NCBI GenBank assembly: GCA_020635855.1
Contig: JACJYZ010000003.1
Span: 124,001 to 188,000, forward strand
Length of the DNA: 64,000 bases
From: Flavobacteriales bacterium
GTDB taxonomy: Bacteria > Bacteroidota > Bacteroidia > JACJYZ01
Direction: 5' to 3'
Numbering within the stretch: the first letter of the stretch is position 1; each line of letters opens with the position of its first letter. Below are positions 47,180 to 55,868 of the stretch, piece by piece. Position numbers and translations under genes: made by a program. Below the pieces are notes generated by a model. It had not been told where the DNA came from. It did no database searches and saw only the letters and a list, made by a program, of their open reading frames with translations.

Positions 47180-47187
47180 TACCTTTG
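47180..47187 (+). promoter_or_regulatory. -7 box for the gene at 47208
   Basis: TACCTTTG matches TAnnTTTG, 20 nt before the ATG. No -33 TTG is clear. Confidence 0.45.
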
Positions 47188-47207
47188 GTAGCGTTAAGGT
47201 CTGAGCC

Positions 47208-47537
47208 ATGGTGCATAAGTGTGCATTGCCTTTGATGATCGTTTGTATGGTGTTGGCAGGGTTTTTTGGCCTGCCTGCATCCGGTGTTGCATCTCCTGCA
47301 CCAGCCGCTCCCCGGCACTCACTGCAGATCATTCCATCCCAGGATTCGCATTCCCCCGCTGAGGTTATACACGACCTGCAGTTTTTTCAAACGGATTGCG
47401 TGAGCAAAACCTGGAAATCCAAGCTGATCTTTTTCGTGGACCCGTGTGATCCCCGTAATTGTACCTGGCAGACCCATGTGTCTGAACAGATGAAGTCTCC
47501 CGTGACACCACCTCCCGTGACACCCCTCCGAATCTAG
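47208..47537 (+). CDS. Hypothetical exported protein
   Basis: 109 residues with a signal peptide (LPLMIVCMVLAGFFGLPASG) and a short mature part that has three Cys (one alone, then CDPRNC) and a Pro/Thr-rich end. No family is recognised. It has its own -7 box. The Cys pair may be a disulphide. Confidence 0.55.
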   Translation: MVHKCALPLMIVCMVLAGFFGLPASGVASPAPAAPRHSLQIIPSQDSHSPAEVIHDLQFFQTDCVSKTWKSKLIFFVDPCDPRNCTWQTHVSEQMKSPVTPPPVTPLRI

Positions 47538-47623
47538 ACAACCGGTTTTTCCTGTTTCCCGGGCATTGCCCGCTGTAGGGAAGGTGCAGTTATCCACCTT
47601 CTGCAACCTCATATTCTTTTCGG

Positions 47624-47728
47624 ATGGTTACCATGCAAAACAAATCCGACAAGGGCGATCGGATCGCCCTGTTGATAGGCCTGGCGGTAGTGCTGGCCAT
47701 GTTGATCCTTTACTGGATCATGAACTGA
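47624..47728 (+). CDS. Small single-pass membrane protein (34 residues)
   Basis: ATG at 47624, stop TGA at 47726-47728. The N-terminal 13 residues are polar and charged (MVTMQNKSDKGDR), followed by one hydrophobic helix of about 18 residues (ALLIGLAVVLAMLILYW). It ends 29 nt before the antiporter gene on the same strand, so it could be co-transcribed with it and act as a small partner subunit. A second in-frame ATG at 47633 is also possible. The reading rests on composition and position only. Confidence 0.5.
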   Translation: MVTMQNKSDKGDRIALLIGLAVVLAMLILYWIMN

Positions 47729-47757
47729 TTCATCACATCTTTTGAAATTCTTATCAC

Positions 47758-48906
47758 ATGGAAATGATATTGGGAATTCGCATTGAGTTTGTGTTGTTTG
47801 CCCTGACCCTGTTGGGGGTGGCACTCCTTCACAAACACACGTTCTGGGTAGGTTTGTGCGGCCTTTCCCTGGTGTTGTTGTTTAAAATGACTTTGCCCGA
47901 CTTCCACCCGGGTGAACACTTTGCGCACGAAGCGCCCACCCTGTTGAACCTGCTCGGGTTGTTGCTGGGTTTTGCCATTCTGGCCAAGTATTTTGAAGAG
48001 AGCGGCGTGCCTCAGAAGTTGCCTGTTCTTTTACCGGGTGGGTGGAAGGGTGGATTTGTGTTGCTTTTGATGGTAGCGGCGTTGTCATCATTCCTCGACA
48101 ACATTGCAGCAGCCATGATCGGAGGTATGATCGCCAGGTTTGTGTTCAAGGGCAAGGTACACGTAGGATATGTAGCGGCCATCGTGGCTGCCAGCAATGC
48201 AGGAGGTTCGGGCAGTGTGGTGGGAGACACCACCACCACCATGATGTGGATCGATGGGATTGCAGCGGGGGGTGTGCTTCCCGCGTACATTGCAGCCATT
48301 CCTGCTGTGGTGGTATGTGGTTTGGTGGCTTCCAGGCAGCAGGATAAGTGGCAGCCCCTGGATGCAAGCGAATTATCCGACAAGGAAATTGATTTCAAAA
48401 AACTGATCGTGGTGGTGATGATTCTGGCAGGAGCCATCATTACCAACATCACCCTTGACTTTCCGGCCGCCGGCGTATGGGCAGCCATTGCCATCGGCAG
48501 CTTGTTCTCTCGGGTGAGTTTTCATGAACTGCCTTCTGCGCTCAAAGGAAGCGTGTTCCTGTTGTCATTGGTTTCCGCAGCCTCCCTGATGCCGGTGGAT
48601 GAATTACCCACGGCATCCTGGCACACAGCCGGCGCACTGGGTTTTATCTCCGCTGTGTTCGATAACATTCCTTTGACCAAACTGGCGCTGGAACAGGGTG
48701 GATACGACTGGGCCATGCTGGCCTACTCGGTGGGCTTCGGCGGATCCATGATCTGGTTCGGATCCTCTGCCGGTGTGGCCATCACCAACCTGTTTCCGGA
48801 AGCGGCCTCCGTGGGGTCATGGCTCAAAAATGGGTGGCATGTGATGATGGCATATGTGATAGCCTTTCTGCTGATGCTGGTGATATGGGGCTGGCAACCT
48901 TTTTAG
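47758..48906 (+). CDS. Na+/H+ antiporter-type ion transporter (ArsB/NhaD superfamily)
   Basis: 382 residues with about ten membrane segments. The two-fold repeat motifs of the ion transporter superfamily are seen as SSFLDNIAAAMIGGMIA in the first half and ISAVFDNIPLTKLALEQGG in the second, with Asp-Asn in each, as in NhaD, CitT-like and ArsB proteins. SNAGGSGSVVGDTTTTMMW is also typical. It probably exchanges Na+ and H+ across the inner membrane, but another anion cannot be excluded. It would fit with the Na+-pumping pyrophosphatase elsewhere in the window. Confidence 0.82.
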   Translation: MEMILGIRIEFVLFALTLLGVALLHKHTFWVGLCGLSLVLLFKMTLPDFHPGEHFAHEAPTLLNLLGLLLGFAILAKYFEESGVPQKLPVLLPGGWKGGFVLLLMVAALSSFLDNIAAAMIGGMIARFVFKGKVHVGYVAAIVAASNAGGSGSVVGDTTTTMMWIDGIAAGGVLPAYIAAIPAVVVCGLVASRQQDKWQPLDASELSDKEIDFKKLIVVVMILAGAIITNITLDFPAAGVWAAIAIGSLFSRVSFHELPSALKGSVFLLSLVSAASLMPVDELPTASWHTAGALGFISAVFDNIPLTKLALEQGGYDWAMLAYSVGFGGSMIWFGSSAGVAITNLFPEAASVGSWLKNGWHVMMAYVIAFLLMLVIWGWQPF

Positions 48907-48925
48907 TTGCGGGACGGTGCGCGTT

Positions 48926-49125
48926 TTTTGCCACTAAGGCACCAAGACACCAAGAAGAATATTCGATTTGCCACAAAGGCTCAAAGACACGAAGAGGAAT
49001 ATTCGATATGGAGTAAATACCCGAATCACCTTTTGCCACGAAGGCACCAAGACACCAAGAAGACTATTCGATAAGGAGTAAACGCGCGGTGAAACTTTGC
49101 GCCTTCGTGTCTTAGTGGCAATTTT
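48926..49125. repeat. 9-mer-arm repeat with three tandem left arms
   Basis: Three left arms in the same direction (48926-48957, 48967-48996, 49033-49064) each begin with TTTTGCCAC or TTTGCCAC and run through three 9-base units. One inverse right arm follows (49095-49125, GCGCCTTCGTGTCTTAGTGG). Spacers share AATATTCGATATGGAGTAAA-like sequence. It fills the gap before the acyl-CoA dehydrogenase gene. Confidence 0.75.
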
Positions 49126-49273
49126 CTTCATCGATTTCAGCGAACCGAACCCCGAAGAAATATGCAATTACCTGTCTTTAACCGAAGGGATGCAACTTGG
49201 ATCGGAGTTTTTCGTAGATGCTGCCATAGCATTGGGATTAAAAAATAATACCTTTATAAAAAAACCCACATCC

Positions 49274-51064
49274 ATGAGTGAATCCACCCAAACAGCAGCA
49301 CTGAAGGGCGGCGAATTTCTTGTTCGCGAAACCGAAGCCGGGAGCGTTTTTGTTCCCGAAGAAGCCAACGAAGAACAGCAGATGATCGCCTCCATGGCGG
49401 CCGACTTCCTGCAAGCCGAGATACTGCCCAACCTGGACCGGATCGATAAAATGGAAGAAGGTCTGATGCCTTCGTTGCTGGACAAGGCCGGGGAGTTGGG
49501 GTTGTTAGGAACAGCTGTGCCGGAAGAGTTCGGTGGATTCGGGAAAGATTTTATCACCAACATGATGCTGACCGAAGTGGTCGGAGGCGGTCATTCATTT
49601 GCTGTGGCCCTGGCAGCTCATACCGGGATCGGTACCCTGCCCATCCTGTACTTCGGCAACCAGGCACAGAAAGAAAAGTACCTGCCGAAACTGGCAACCG
49701 GTGAGTGGAAAGCCTGTTACTGTTTGACCGAACCCGGATCAGGGTCGGATGCTTTGGCGGCCAAAACCAGGGCCGACCTGTCGGAAGACGGCAAGCATTA
49801 TGTGCTGAACGGGCAGAAGATGTGGATCACCAATGCCGGCTTTGCGGATGTGTTTGTGGTATTCGCCCAGATTGACGGCGACAAGTTCACCGGCTTTATC
49901 GTTGAGAAAAGCTTCGGTGGCCTCACCCTGGGTGAAGAAGAACACAAGATGGGCATCAAGGGGTCATCCACCCGCCAGGTGTTTTTTGAGAACTGCAAGG
50001 TGCCCGTGGAAAACCTCCTCGGTGAAATTGGTAAAGGACACAAGATCGCATTCAACATCCTGAACATAGGCAGGGCCAAACTGGCTGCGGCTGCGTTGGG
50101 GGGCGCCAAGCGCACCGCATCGTTGTCGGTATCTTATGCCAACGAACGCGAGCAGTTCAAAACACCCATCGCCCGCTTCGGTGCGATGCAACATAAACTG
50201 GCTGAACAAGCCATTCGCATTTTTGCGTTGGAGTCGGCCATCTACCGCCTCAGTAAGGACATCCATGAAAAGGAAGAAGCGCTCAAGGCGGAAGGAAAAG
50301 ACTTCGGCGAAGCTTTGTTGGGTGCGGCCGAAGAATATGCCATTGAGTGCGCCATCCTGAAAGTCTTCGGTTCGGAAATGCTCGACTTTGTGGTGGATGA
50401 AGGTGTACAGATCTATGGCGGATACGGGTTCTCAGCAGAATATCCGATGGACCGTGCATATCGCGACAGCCGCATCAACCGGATCTTTGAAGGCACCAAT
50501 GAGATCAACCGCATGCTCACCGTTGACATGCTGCTGAAGCGTGCCATGAAAGGACAAATTGATTTGCTCGGTCCTGCCATGAAGGTGCAGGGTGAGCTGA
50601 TGTCGGTGCCCTCCTTCGGGGATGTGCCAACGGGTGTGCTTGCCACCGAAACAGGTTACCTGGCCAATTTCAAAAAGGCCGTGCTGATGACCGCCGGGGC
50701 TACTGCGCAAAAGCTCATGACGCAACTGGAAACCGAACAGGAGGTGATCATGTACCTTGCCGATATGGTGATCCAGACCTATGTGAGTGAATCGATCCTG
50801 TTGCGGGTGAAGAAGCTGGTGGACCTGAAAGGTGAAGCTGCATGCAAAGAATACATTGCAATGGCGCAGGTGTTCGTGAATGATGCGGCCGAGCGCATTT
50901 CATCCGCCGGTAGAAATGCGATCAACGCATGGGCCGATGGTGACGAGCAACGCATGATCCTGATGGGATTGAAGCGATTCACGAAAGTGACTCCTTTCAA
51001 TACGAAGGATGCCCGCAGGTTGATCGCGTCCAAGCTCATTGACGCCAACAAGTACTGCTATTAA
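49274..51064 (+). CDS. Acyl-CoA dehydrogenase with C-terminal extension
   Basis: First oxidation step of beta-oxidation, FAD-dependent, passing electrons to ETF. 596 residues from the ATG at 49274 (MSESTQTAALKGGEFLV); the open frame begins earlier at 49097 in the repeat. The core (about 30-430) has CYCLTEPGSGSDA, WITNAGFADVFVVFA and YGGYGFSAEYPMDRAYRDSR, the usual FAD and substrate segments. The 150-residue C-terminal extension is as in VLCAD-like enzymes. It stands apart from the fad genes, after the antiporter. TACCTTTA at about 49248 may be its -7 box. Its stop shares TTAA with the convergent gene. Confidence 0.93.
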   Translation: MSESTQTAALKGGEFLVRETEAGSVFVPEEANEEQQMIASMAADFLQAEILPNLDRIDKMEEGLMPSLLDKAGELGLLGTAVPEEFGGFGKDFITNMMLTEVVGGGHSFAVALAAHTGIGTLPILYFGNQAQKEKYLPKLATGEWKACYCLTEPGSGSDALAAKTRADLSEDGKHYVLNGQKMWITNAGFADVFVVFAQIDGDKFTGFIVEKSFGGLTLGEEEHKMGIKGSSTRQVFFENCKVPVENLLGEIGKGHKIAFNILNIGRAKLAAAALGGAKRTASLSVSYANEREQFKTPIARFGAMQHKLAEQAIRIFALESAIYRLSKDIHEKEEALKAEGKDFGEALLGAAEEYAIECAILKVFGSEMLDFVVDEGVQIYGGYGFSAEYPMDRAYRDSRINRIFEGTNEINRMLTVDMLLKRAMKGQIDLLGPAMKVQGELMSVPSFGDVPTGVLATETGYLANFKKAVLMTAGATAQKLMTQLETEQEVIMYLADMVIQTYVSESILLRVKKLVDLKGEAACKEYIAMAQVFVNDAAERISSAGRNAINAWADGDEQRMILMGLKRFTKVTPFNTKDARRLIASKLIDANKYCY

Positions 51065-52653
51065 TTCCCCGGATCGGAAGATAGGGAAGGGTCTTGTTCG
51101 GTGAAGCAATAACTACCGAACTTGCCCTCGAATATCAGGTAATCCGATGCGTCTGTCTTTCCATCTCCGTTGAAATCCGTAGGACATTCGGATGAGTCAC
51201 ACGGCTTGTTGAATTTGTTCAGCAGGATCAGGTAGTCGGTTACATTGGTCAGACCATCCTTGTTCAGATCGGTTTTGCAGGATGTATCAACCTTGATTCC
51301 TTGTCTGGGATGGGGGTAGACGTAAGGGCTGTACCCAGGTTTTTTGGAGAGGTGGTAATCCCGGTCTTGTTTGAAAGGGCCTTTGGGTGCCGGGTTTTCG
51401 TTGTGAAAATCCACTGACTGGTAATATCCCTTGCTGTTGTCGAAATGGTGAGGGGTGAAATGGTTGTTCCAATAGAACAGATCACCTTTTGCAGCGGTGC
51501 CGGTAGTGCCGGTGTGATTGGCGCCGAGGGCCAGTCCGCTTTCATAACCGGGTTGGTACGGCAGCGGGTAGTTGACGGTGGAGGATGCATCGAAAGTGTG
51601 ATCCACAACCCGCCCGCCATACAGGTACCCCTGGATGGTGTTGTTGTAGACCACCGCTTCACCGCCGCGGATACCGATTCCTTCCACAGGCACCAGGTTC
51701 ACATCTTTTGTGTCATCCGGTAAGATCTGGGTGAAATCCCGATACAGTGTATTGATCAGGGTGTTGTTGTAGATTTCCACGGCGCGGGTGGCGAACCGGT
51801 TTGAACCTGAAGGGGCGCCATAACTTTCATGTGCATCGATGCCGGAGGCCACCAGGTTGTTCTTGATGGTGTTGTAGCGGGCCACATAAAGTGCACCGCC
51901 TCCGGCTGCAATGGCGTGGCGGTGAAATTCAAATGTATTGTCTTCGATGAAAATGAAGTTGTCGGTACCGAACCGGGGATCACTGATCCATTGCTGGTTG
52001 TCGCTGTATATCACCACGCCGTACCCAAGTCCGAGTCCCTTGTCGCCCTGCTCTCCGTTGGGATCTTTCACATTGAAGTAAAAGGCACAATGGTCGATGA
52101 GTCCGTGTGCGACGTTGTCGCGGTGCAACACATGGATGGCGGATTCGCCGAAGTATTCGAACCGCATCCGTGTAATACGGAATCCGTTGACATACCGCAG
52201 GTAGATGCCGCAATCCGGTGCCATGGAAAAGCCGTCACCGGATTTGGTGCTGGGTTGTTTGCCGCGGATGGTGAAGTCGCTGAAAGAGATGTCGAAGTTG
52301 GCATCTGTTTGCGGATCCACATAAATCATGTTGATGGCATCGGTGCCGGTGAGTACATCTTCCGATAAACCTGCAGCGCGGTAAAGCATGGTGCCGGTTT
52401 GTGTTGATTCGTTCCGGATGCCCTGACCTTTGATGGAAACCCGTTTTTTCAGATAGATGCGTCCGTTGAATACGAAGCGACCGGCCGGCAGCACCAGCAC
52501 GTCACCGTCTACAGCCTTTTTTAGCGCGGATGCGATGTTTGATTCGATGTTGTTGTTGTTTCCCGGGTTGCTCACCGCGATGTTCGCGGCAAGTGTTTGT
52601 TGTGCTGTGGTGCATGCCAGAACGACCAATAGGAGGTGGAGGGATTTTTTCAT
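51061..52653 (-). CDS. Secreted parallel beta-helix protein with dockerin-like EF-hand repeats, no T9SS tail
   Basis: 530 residues with a signal peptide (LHLLLVVLACTTAQQTLA). The body is a right-handed beta-helix of the pectate-lyase type (NPGNNNNIESNIASALKKAV at the start, then IYLRYVNGFRITRMRFEYFG and repeated NNT turns). Two dockerin-like calcium loops follow: DLNKDGLTNVTDYLILLN and DFNGDGKTDASDYLIFEG. It ends in SSDPGN with no sorting domain. A paralog at 58952-60769 is closely similar over the whole length but has a T9SS tail. The stop codon overlaps the acyl-CoA dehydrogenase stop. Confidence 0.85.
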   Translation of the reverse strand: MKKSLHLLLVVLACTTAQQTLAANIAVSNPGNNNNIESNIASALKKAVDGDVLVLPAGRFVFNGRIYLKKRVSIKGQGIRNESTQTGTMLYRAAGLSEDVLTGTDAINMIYVDPQTDANFDISFSDFTIRGKQPSTKSGDGFSMAPDCGIYLRYVNGFRITRMRFEYFGESAIHVLHRDNVAHGLIDHCAFYFNVKDPNGEQGDKGLGLGYGVVIYSDNQQWISDPRFGTDNFIFIEDNTFEFHRHAIAAGGGALYVARYNTIKNNLVASGIDAHESYGAPSGSNRFATRAVEIYNNTLINTLYRDFTQILPDDTKDVNLVPVEGIGIRGGEAVVYNNTIQGYLYGGRVVDHTFDASSTVNYPLPYQPGYESGLALGANHTGTTGTAAKGDLFYWNNHFTPHHFDNSKGYYQSVDFHNENPAPKGPFKQDRDYHLSKKPGYSPYVYPHPRQGIKVDTSCKTDLNKDGLTNVTDYLILLNKFNKPCDSSECPTDFNGDGKTDASDYLIFEGKFGSYCFTEQDPSLSSDPGN

Positions 52654-52896
52654 TTGTCAAATGCAAGAGGAGACCATGACTTAATTACCGGATGCAACTT
52701 ACGATGCTTCCCCATGCGTTAAGTTGCGTCAGCATTATTATATTTTGCAGAAGGAAGGGCCTGCCGGCGAGAAGAATTTACATGGGCGACATGCTGAGGA
52801 TAGATAGGGGTGGGGAGTTTGTGGTTTGCTTGCCCGTCTGTAGCGCAGGGTAGGCTGGTGGTTGGCCCGGTATTTACTGAACATCGGATAACGGGG

Positions 52897-52980
52897 CACG
52901 GATTGCAAATCCGCGCCAGCGGGCAAGGTAATAGTCGTAACCGCAATATCCCATTGCTAGCGCGGATTTGTCATCCGTGC
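52897..52980. repeat. Inverted GCACGGATT-type repeat
   Basis: The left arm (52897-52924) has GCACGGATTGCAAATCCGCG and CCAGCGGG. The right arm (52950-52980) is the inverse with CGCGGATTTGTCATCCGTGC. Confidence 0.65.
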
Positions 52981-53081
52981 TTTAATCATACATAACGAAG
53001 CCTCATGTGTTTCAAAAACACTGCACATATAGGCAATTGCCAACCTGTCCTGCTTGCAGATAGAGCACTGGATTGTGCACT

Positions 53082-53101
53082 ATGTGTCTGTGTGGTTCAG
53101 T
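53082..53101. repeat. Solo arm of the 9-mer repeat family
   Basis: TATGTGTCTGTGTGGTTCAG is the inverse of GAACCACA-type arms found at 43841 and 62870. No partner arm is seen nearby. Confidence 0.5.
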
Positions 53102-53741
53102 ATACCCTGTAAATGGAAGAGATCCGGAGTGCCGCTCGGAATCCTCATCCGGTGTTGTTGGCATGATATTATTCCGCGTAGATCTGTCAAAGGAATGGTT
53201 GCGGAAATTTATTTTTTGTTAATATGTGTGGAAGGTGCCTGTAAAATCAGATTGTTTAAAGTTTGTCTGATGCCCCATGAGAGTGGCATTTTATGAAGTA
53301 AAGTTGCATATGCCAATGGATGGTTATATAATTACCTCCGAAAAGTTGGTACAGTTAAATCACTACGTGCTTATTTGTGTTGGGATGGCTATGCTGTGCA
53401 GATGAGGTTTGTCGAGAAGATGATTTTTGAGGATGGCGGGTGAACCTTATATATGAATATTCTGAAGGGACTCTCCCTGATGAATGTCTGGGATATTTTC
53501 CTCTGTAGAGCAAAGTTGAGTTGCGAAAGCCCTGTTCCTGAATCTTGCTGAAATACCGGTTTTTCTTTGTATTGGTTGTATGGAGTGTGATGACTTTATG
53601 CATACGGTGCATGATGTGATCCTTTGTATCTGTGGGATGTCAATATGCGGGGTTGATAAGGCTGAAGTTGTGATGCACATACGCGATGTTTGTTGTTCAA
53701 GCATGCGCAAAATTGAATGGTACATTTTATCTGTTTCCTAT

Positions 53742-54411
53742 ATGAAAAGAAGTCTGTTTGGTTTCCGTTCCATCCTGATTTTTGTCGGTCTGTATTGTTC
53801 CAATATTCCTTTTGCTGCAGGCCAGGAGGTAAATCCTTTTACGGGTGACCTCTCTTATTCATTACCTCTGTTGAACGTGCCAAGTCCGGATGGACCGGGA
53901 GTACCGGTGAGCCTGTACTATGGTGCCGGCATTGGTGTGAACCAACCGTCTTCCGAGGTGGGACTCGGATGGAGCCTGATGGCCGGAGGAGCGGTGAGCA
54001 GATTGATTTCCGGTATCGCTGACGACTGGAAACAAAAAACGGTAACCGATACAAAAAAACAAAGCATTCAACAAGCATTCCGGTGTCTTGTACATTAAGG
54101 ATGGAACCTCCGTCAACTTCGACACCATCTCATCTACATTCAAGATTGATTCCGGCAAATTCACATTCCCGGATTTCGACTCATGGTATGTAAGCGGACC
54201 TGGTATCGGCGGCAGCATGCGCCCCTATCTTTTCGAGTTTGAGGAACTTCGCTCCTACACCAAGACAGGCCGGTTTCACTTTCTTCACGACTTTGCCGAC
54301 ACCCTTGAATCCAGGCACTACCCATGGAATGGTGTACCCATTAACCACTCATCCACCTTCTACCTTCCCGGCGATGAAGTGAGCGGGTCATCCACGCCTT
54401 GTCCAGCGTAA
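53742..54411 (+). pseudogene. RHS-type secreted protein, N-terminal remnant (frameshifted, cut by IS)
   Basis: From the ATG at 53742 the frame gives a signal peptide (GFRSILIFVGLYCSNIPFAAG) and then an SpvB/RHS-like start: VNPFTGDLSYSLPLLNVPSP, GPGVPVSLYYGAGI and EVGLGWSLMAGGAVSRLI. It goes out of frame after a run of seven A (54053-54059) and stops at 54098. In the second frame the protein continues (SGVLYIKDGTSVNFDTIS ... RHYPWNGVPINHSSTFYLPG) to 54411. Family members have over 1000 residues, so most of the gene is missing. An IS3-type element begins about 10 bp downstream. A possible short 3' remnant after the IS (SYNLPRDNTHAYSFYDV, about 55920-55985) is uncertain. Confidence 0.75.
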
Positions 54412-54451
54412 GCAAAATTCGGACTGTTAAGGTACAATAGTTTAGTCACAG

Positions 54452-54487
54452 TTTTTTACCTTGAAAGCTAGCTTTCAAGGTAAAAAA
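54452..54487. repeat. Perfect 36-bp palindrome inside the IS
   Basis: An 18-bp half, TTTTTTACCTTGAAAGCT, is followed at once by its exact inverse. It lies between the left end of the IS and orfA. With T runs at one end on both strands it could work as a bidirectional terminator. Confidence 0.9.
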
Positions 54488-54495
54488 CCGGAACC

Positions 54496-54864
54496 TTGAA
54501 AAACAGTCCAAACATGAAAAAGAAAGATCAAAGTCCCGAAGCGGTAGTCCGTGAGATCAAACGCAGGACCCGCCGCAAGTTCTCCGCTGAGGAGAAAATC
54601 AGAATCGTACTGGAAGGCCTCAAGGGCGAGCTATCCATTTCAGAGATATGTCGCCGTGAAGGTATTGCCGCCAACCTCTACTATCGCTGGAGCAAAGACT
54701 TCCTGGAAGCCGGTAAGAAACGGCTTTTAGGAGATACCCTCCGAGAGGCCAACACCACCGAAGTGGATCATTTCCGCAAGGAGAACAGCCAGCTGAAAGA
54801 AGTGGTCGCCGAGCTCACCCTGCAGAATAGGGTCCTAAAAAAAAGTTTGAGTGGGGACGCTTAA
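54496..54864 (+). CDS. IS3-family transposase OrfA
   Basis: 122 residues. A helix-turn-helix region (KFSAEEKIRIVLEGLKGELS, then SEICRREGIAANLYYRWSKD) and a C-terminal leucine-zipper-like coil (VDHFRKENSQLKEVVAELTL) are clear. The start is ATG 54496 (or 54514). An A8G run at 54837-54845 just before the stop fits the A-AAA-AAG slippery type, and orfB is in the -1 frame with no stop between, so an OrfAB fusion by ribosomal frameshifting is likely. Confidence 0.88.
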   Translation: MKNSPNMKKKDQSPEAVVREIKRRTRRKFSAEEKIRIVLEGLKGELSISEICRREGIAANLYYRWSKDFLEAGKKRLLGDTLREANTTEVDHFRKENSQLKEVVAELTLQNRVLKKSLSGDA

Positions 54865-54878
54865 AAAGGCAGCGGTAT

Positions 54879-55868
54879 ATGCGATACAGTCAATCAGAGA
54901 AAATGGAGATCATTTCCATAGTGGAAAACAGTGATCTGAGCGTACGGGCCACCCTGAAAGAGCTGGACATTCCCAAGGCGACTTTCTATGACTGGTACGA
55001 CCGGTATCTGCGGGAAGGGTTTGAAGGACTGGCTCCCAAGAAGCGGGCGGCAAGAAGCCAGTGGAACCGGATCCCCGATGAGAAACGCCAGGAGGTGGTA
55101 GAGCTGGCCCTGGACATGGAAGACCTCTCATCCAGAGAACTGGCCTGGCACATCGTAGATCACCGGGGCTGGTATATCAGCGAGTCCAGCGTGCATGCCA
55201 TTCTCAAAGAAAGAGGGCTGATCACTGCACCGGCCTTTGTGGTGGATCATGCTGCCAACCAGTACAAAGACAAGACCTCCCGGGTCAACCAGATGTGGCA
55301 GACCGATTTCACTTACCTGAAAGTAGTGGGACACTGGGGATGGTATTACCTCTGCACGGTACTGGATGATTACTCCCGCTACGTGATCCATGCCGAACTA
55401 TGCACCAACATGGCAGCCGATGACGTACAGCGCAATATCGATAAGGCCATTGAGATCACCGGTGTGGTTCCTGACAAAACCACACAGTCTCTCAAAGTAC
55501 TCAGCGACAATGGCCCGTGTTACATCGCCAAAGACCTGGCTGACTTCTTCCAGGACAGAGAGATCAAGCATGTGCGCGGAAGAGTCCGTCATCCACAGAC
55601 CCAGGGAAAGATCGAGCGCTGGCATCAGTCCATGAAGAATGTGATCAAGCTGGACAACTACTATTCACCCGATGAGTTGCGCCAGGCACTGGCTGAGTTC
55701 ATTGAATATTACAACAACCGTAGATACCATGAATCACTGGAAAATCTCACCCCTGCCGACGTATTCTTCGGCAGGGATAAACAGATCCTGGCCAGACGAA
55801 AACAAATCAAAGAAAGAACCATGAAACAAAGAAGAAAATACCACCGTCAGCAAATGTTAAATCTATGA
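54879..55868 (+). CDS. IS3-family transposase OrfB (DDE integrase core)
   Basis: 329 residues. An N-terminal second HTH (SVRATLKELDIPKATFYDWY) is followed by the rve core with Asp143 (WQTDFTYLK), Asp210 (VLSDNGPCY) and Glu246 (PQTQGKIERWHQ). The last two are 35 residues apart, the DD35E spacing. The frame is intact, so the transposase could be active. It is the -1 frame partner of orfA. Confidence 0.92.
   Translation: MRYSQSEKMEIISIVENSDLSVRATLKELDIPKATFYDWYDRYLREGFEGLAPKKRAARSQWNRIPDEKRQEVVELALDMEDLSSRELAWHIVDHRGWYISESSVHAILKERGLITAPAFVVDHAANQYKDKTSRVNQMWQTDFTYLKVVGHWGWYYLCTVLDDYSRYVIHAELCTNMAADDVQRNIDKAIEITGVVPDKTTQSLKVLSDNGPCYIAKDLADFFQDREIKHVRGRVRHPQTQGKIERWHQSMKNVIKLDNYYSPDELRQALAEFIEYYNNRRYHESLENLTPADVFFGRDKQILARRKQIKERTMKQRRKYHRQQMLNL

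Larger units (their letters stand above)
52654..53741. other. Gene-free gap with repeats
   Basis: No supported gene in about 1.1 kb. It holds a GTTTGTGGTTTGC unit joined to a GCCCGTCTGTAGCGCAGGG hairpin (about 52815-52857), an inverted repeat with arms GCACGGATTGCAAATCCGCG and its inverse (52897-52980), and a solo arm of the GAACCACATAGACACA family (inverse strand, 53082-53101). The rest to 53741 is A+T-rich with only short open frames without family features. Confidence 0.6.

Noticed and set aside
53355..53612. Minus-strand 85-codon frame in the gap before the RHS remnant
   Set aside because: No signal, no domain, and A+T-rich composition; overlaps no conserved feature.
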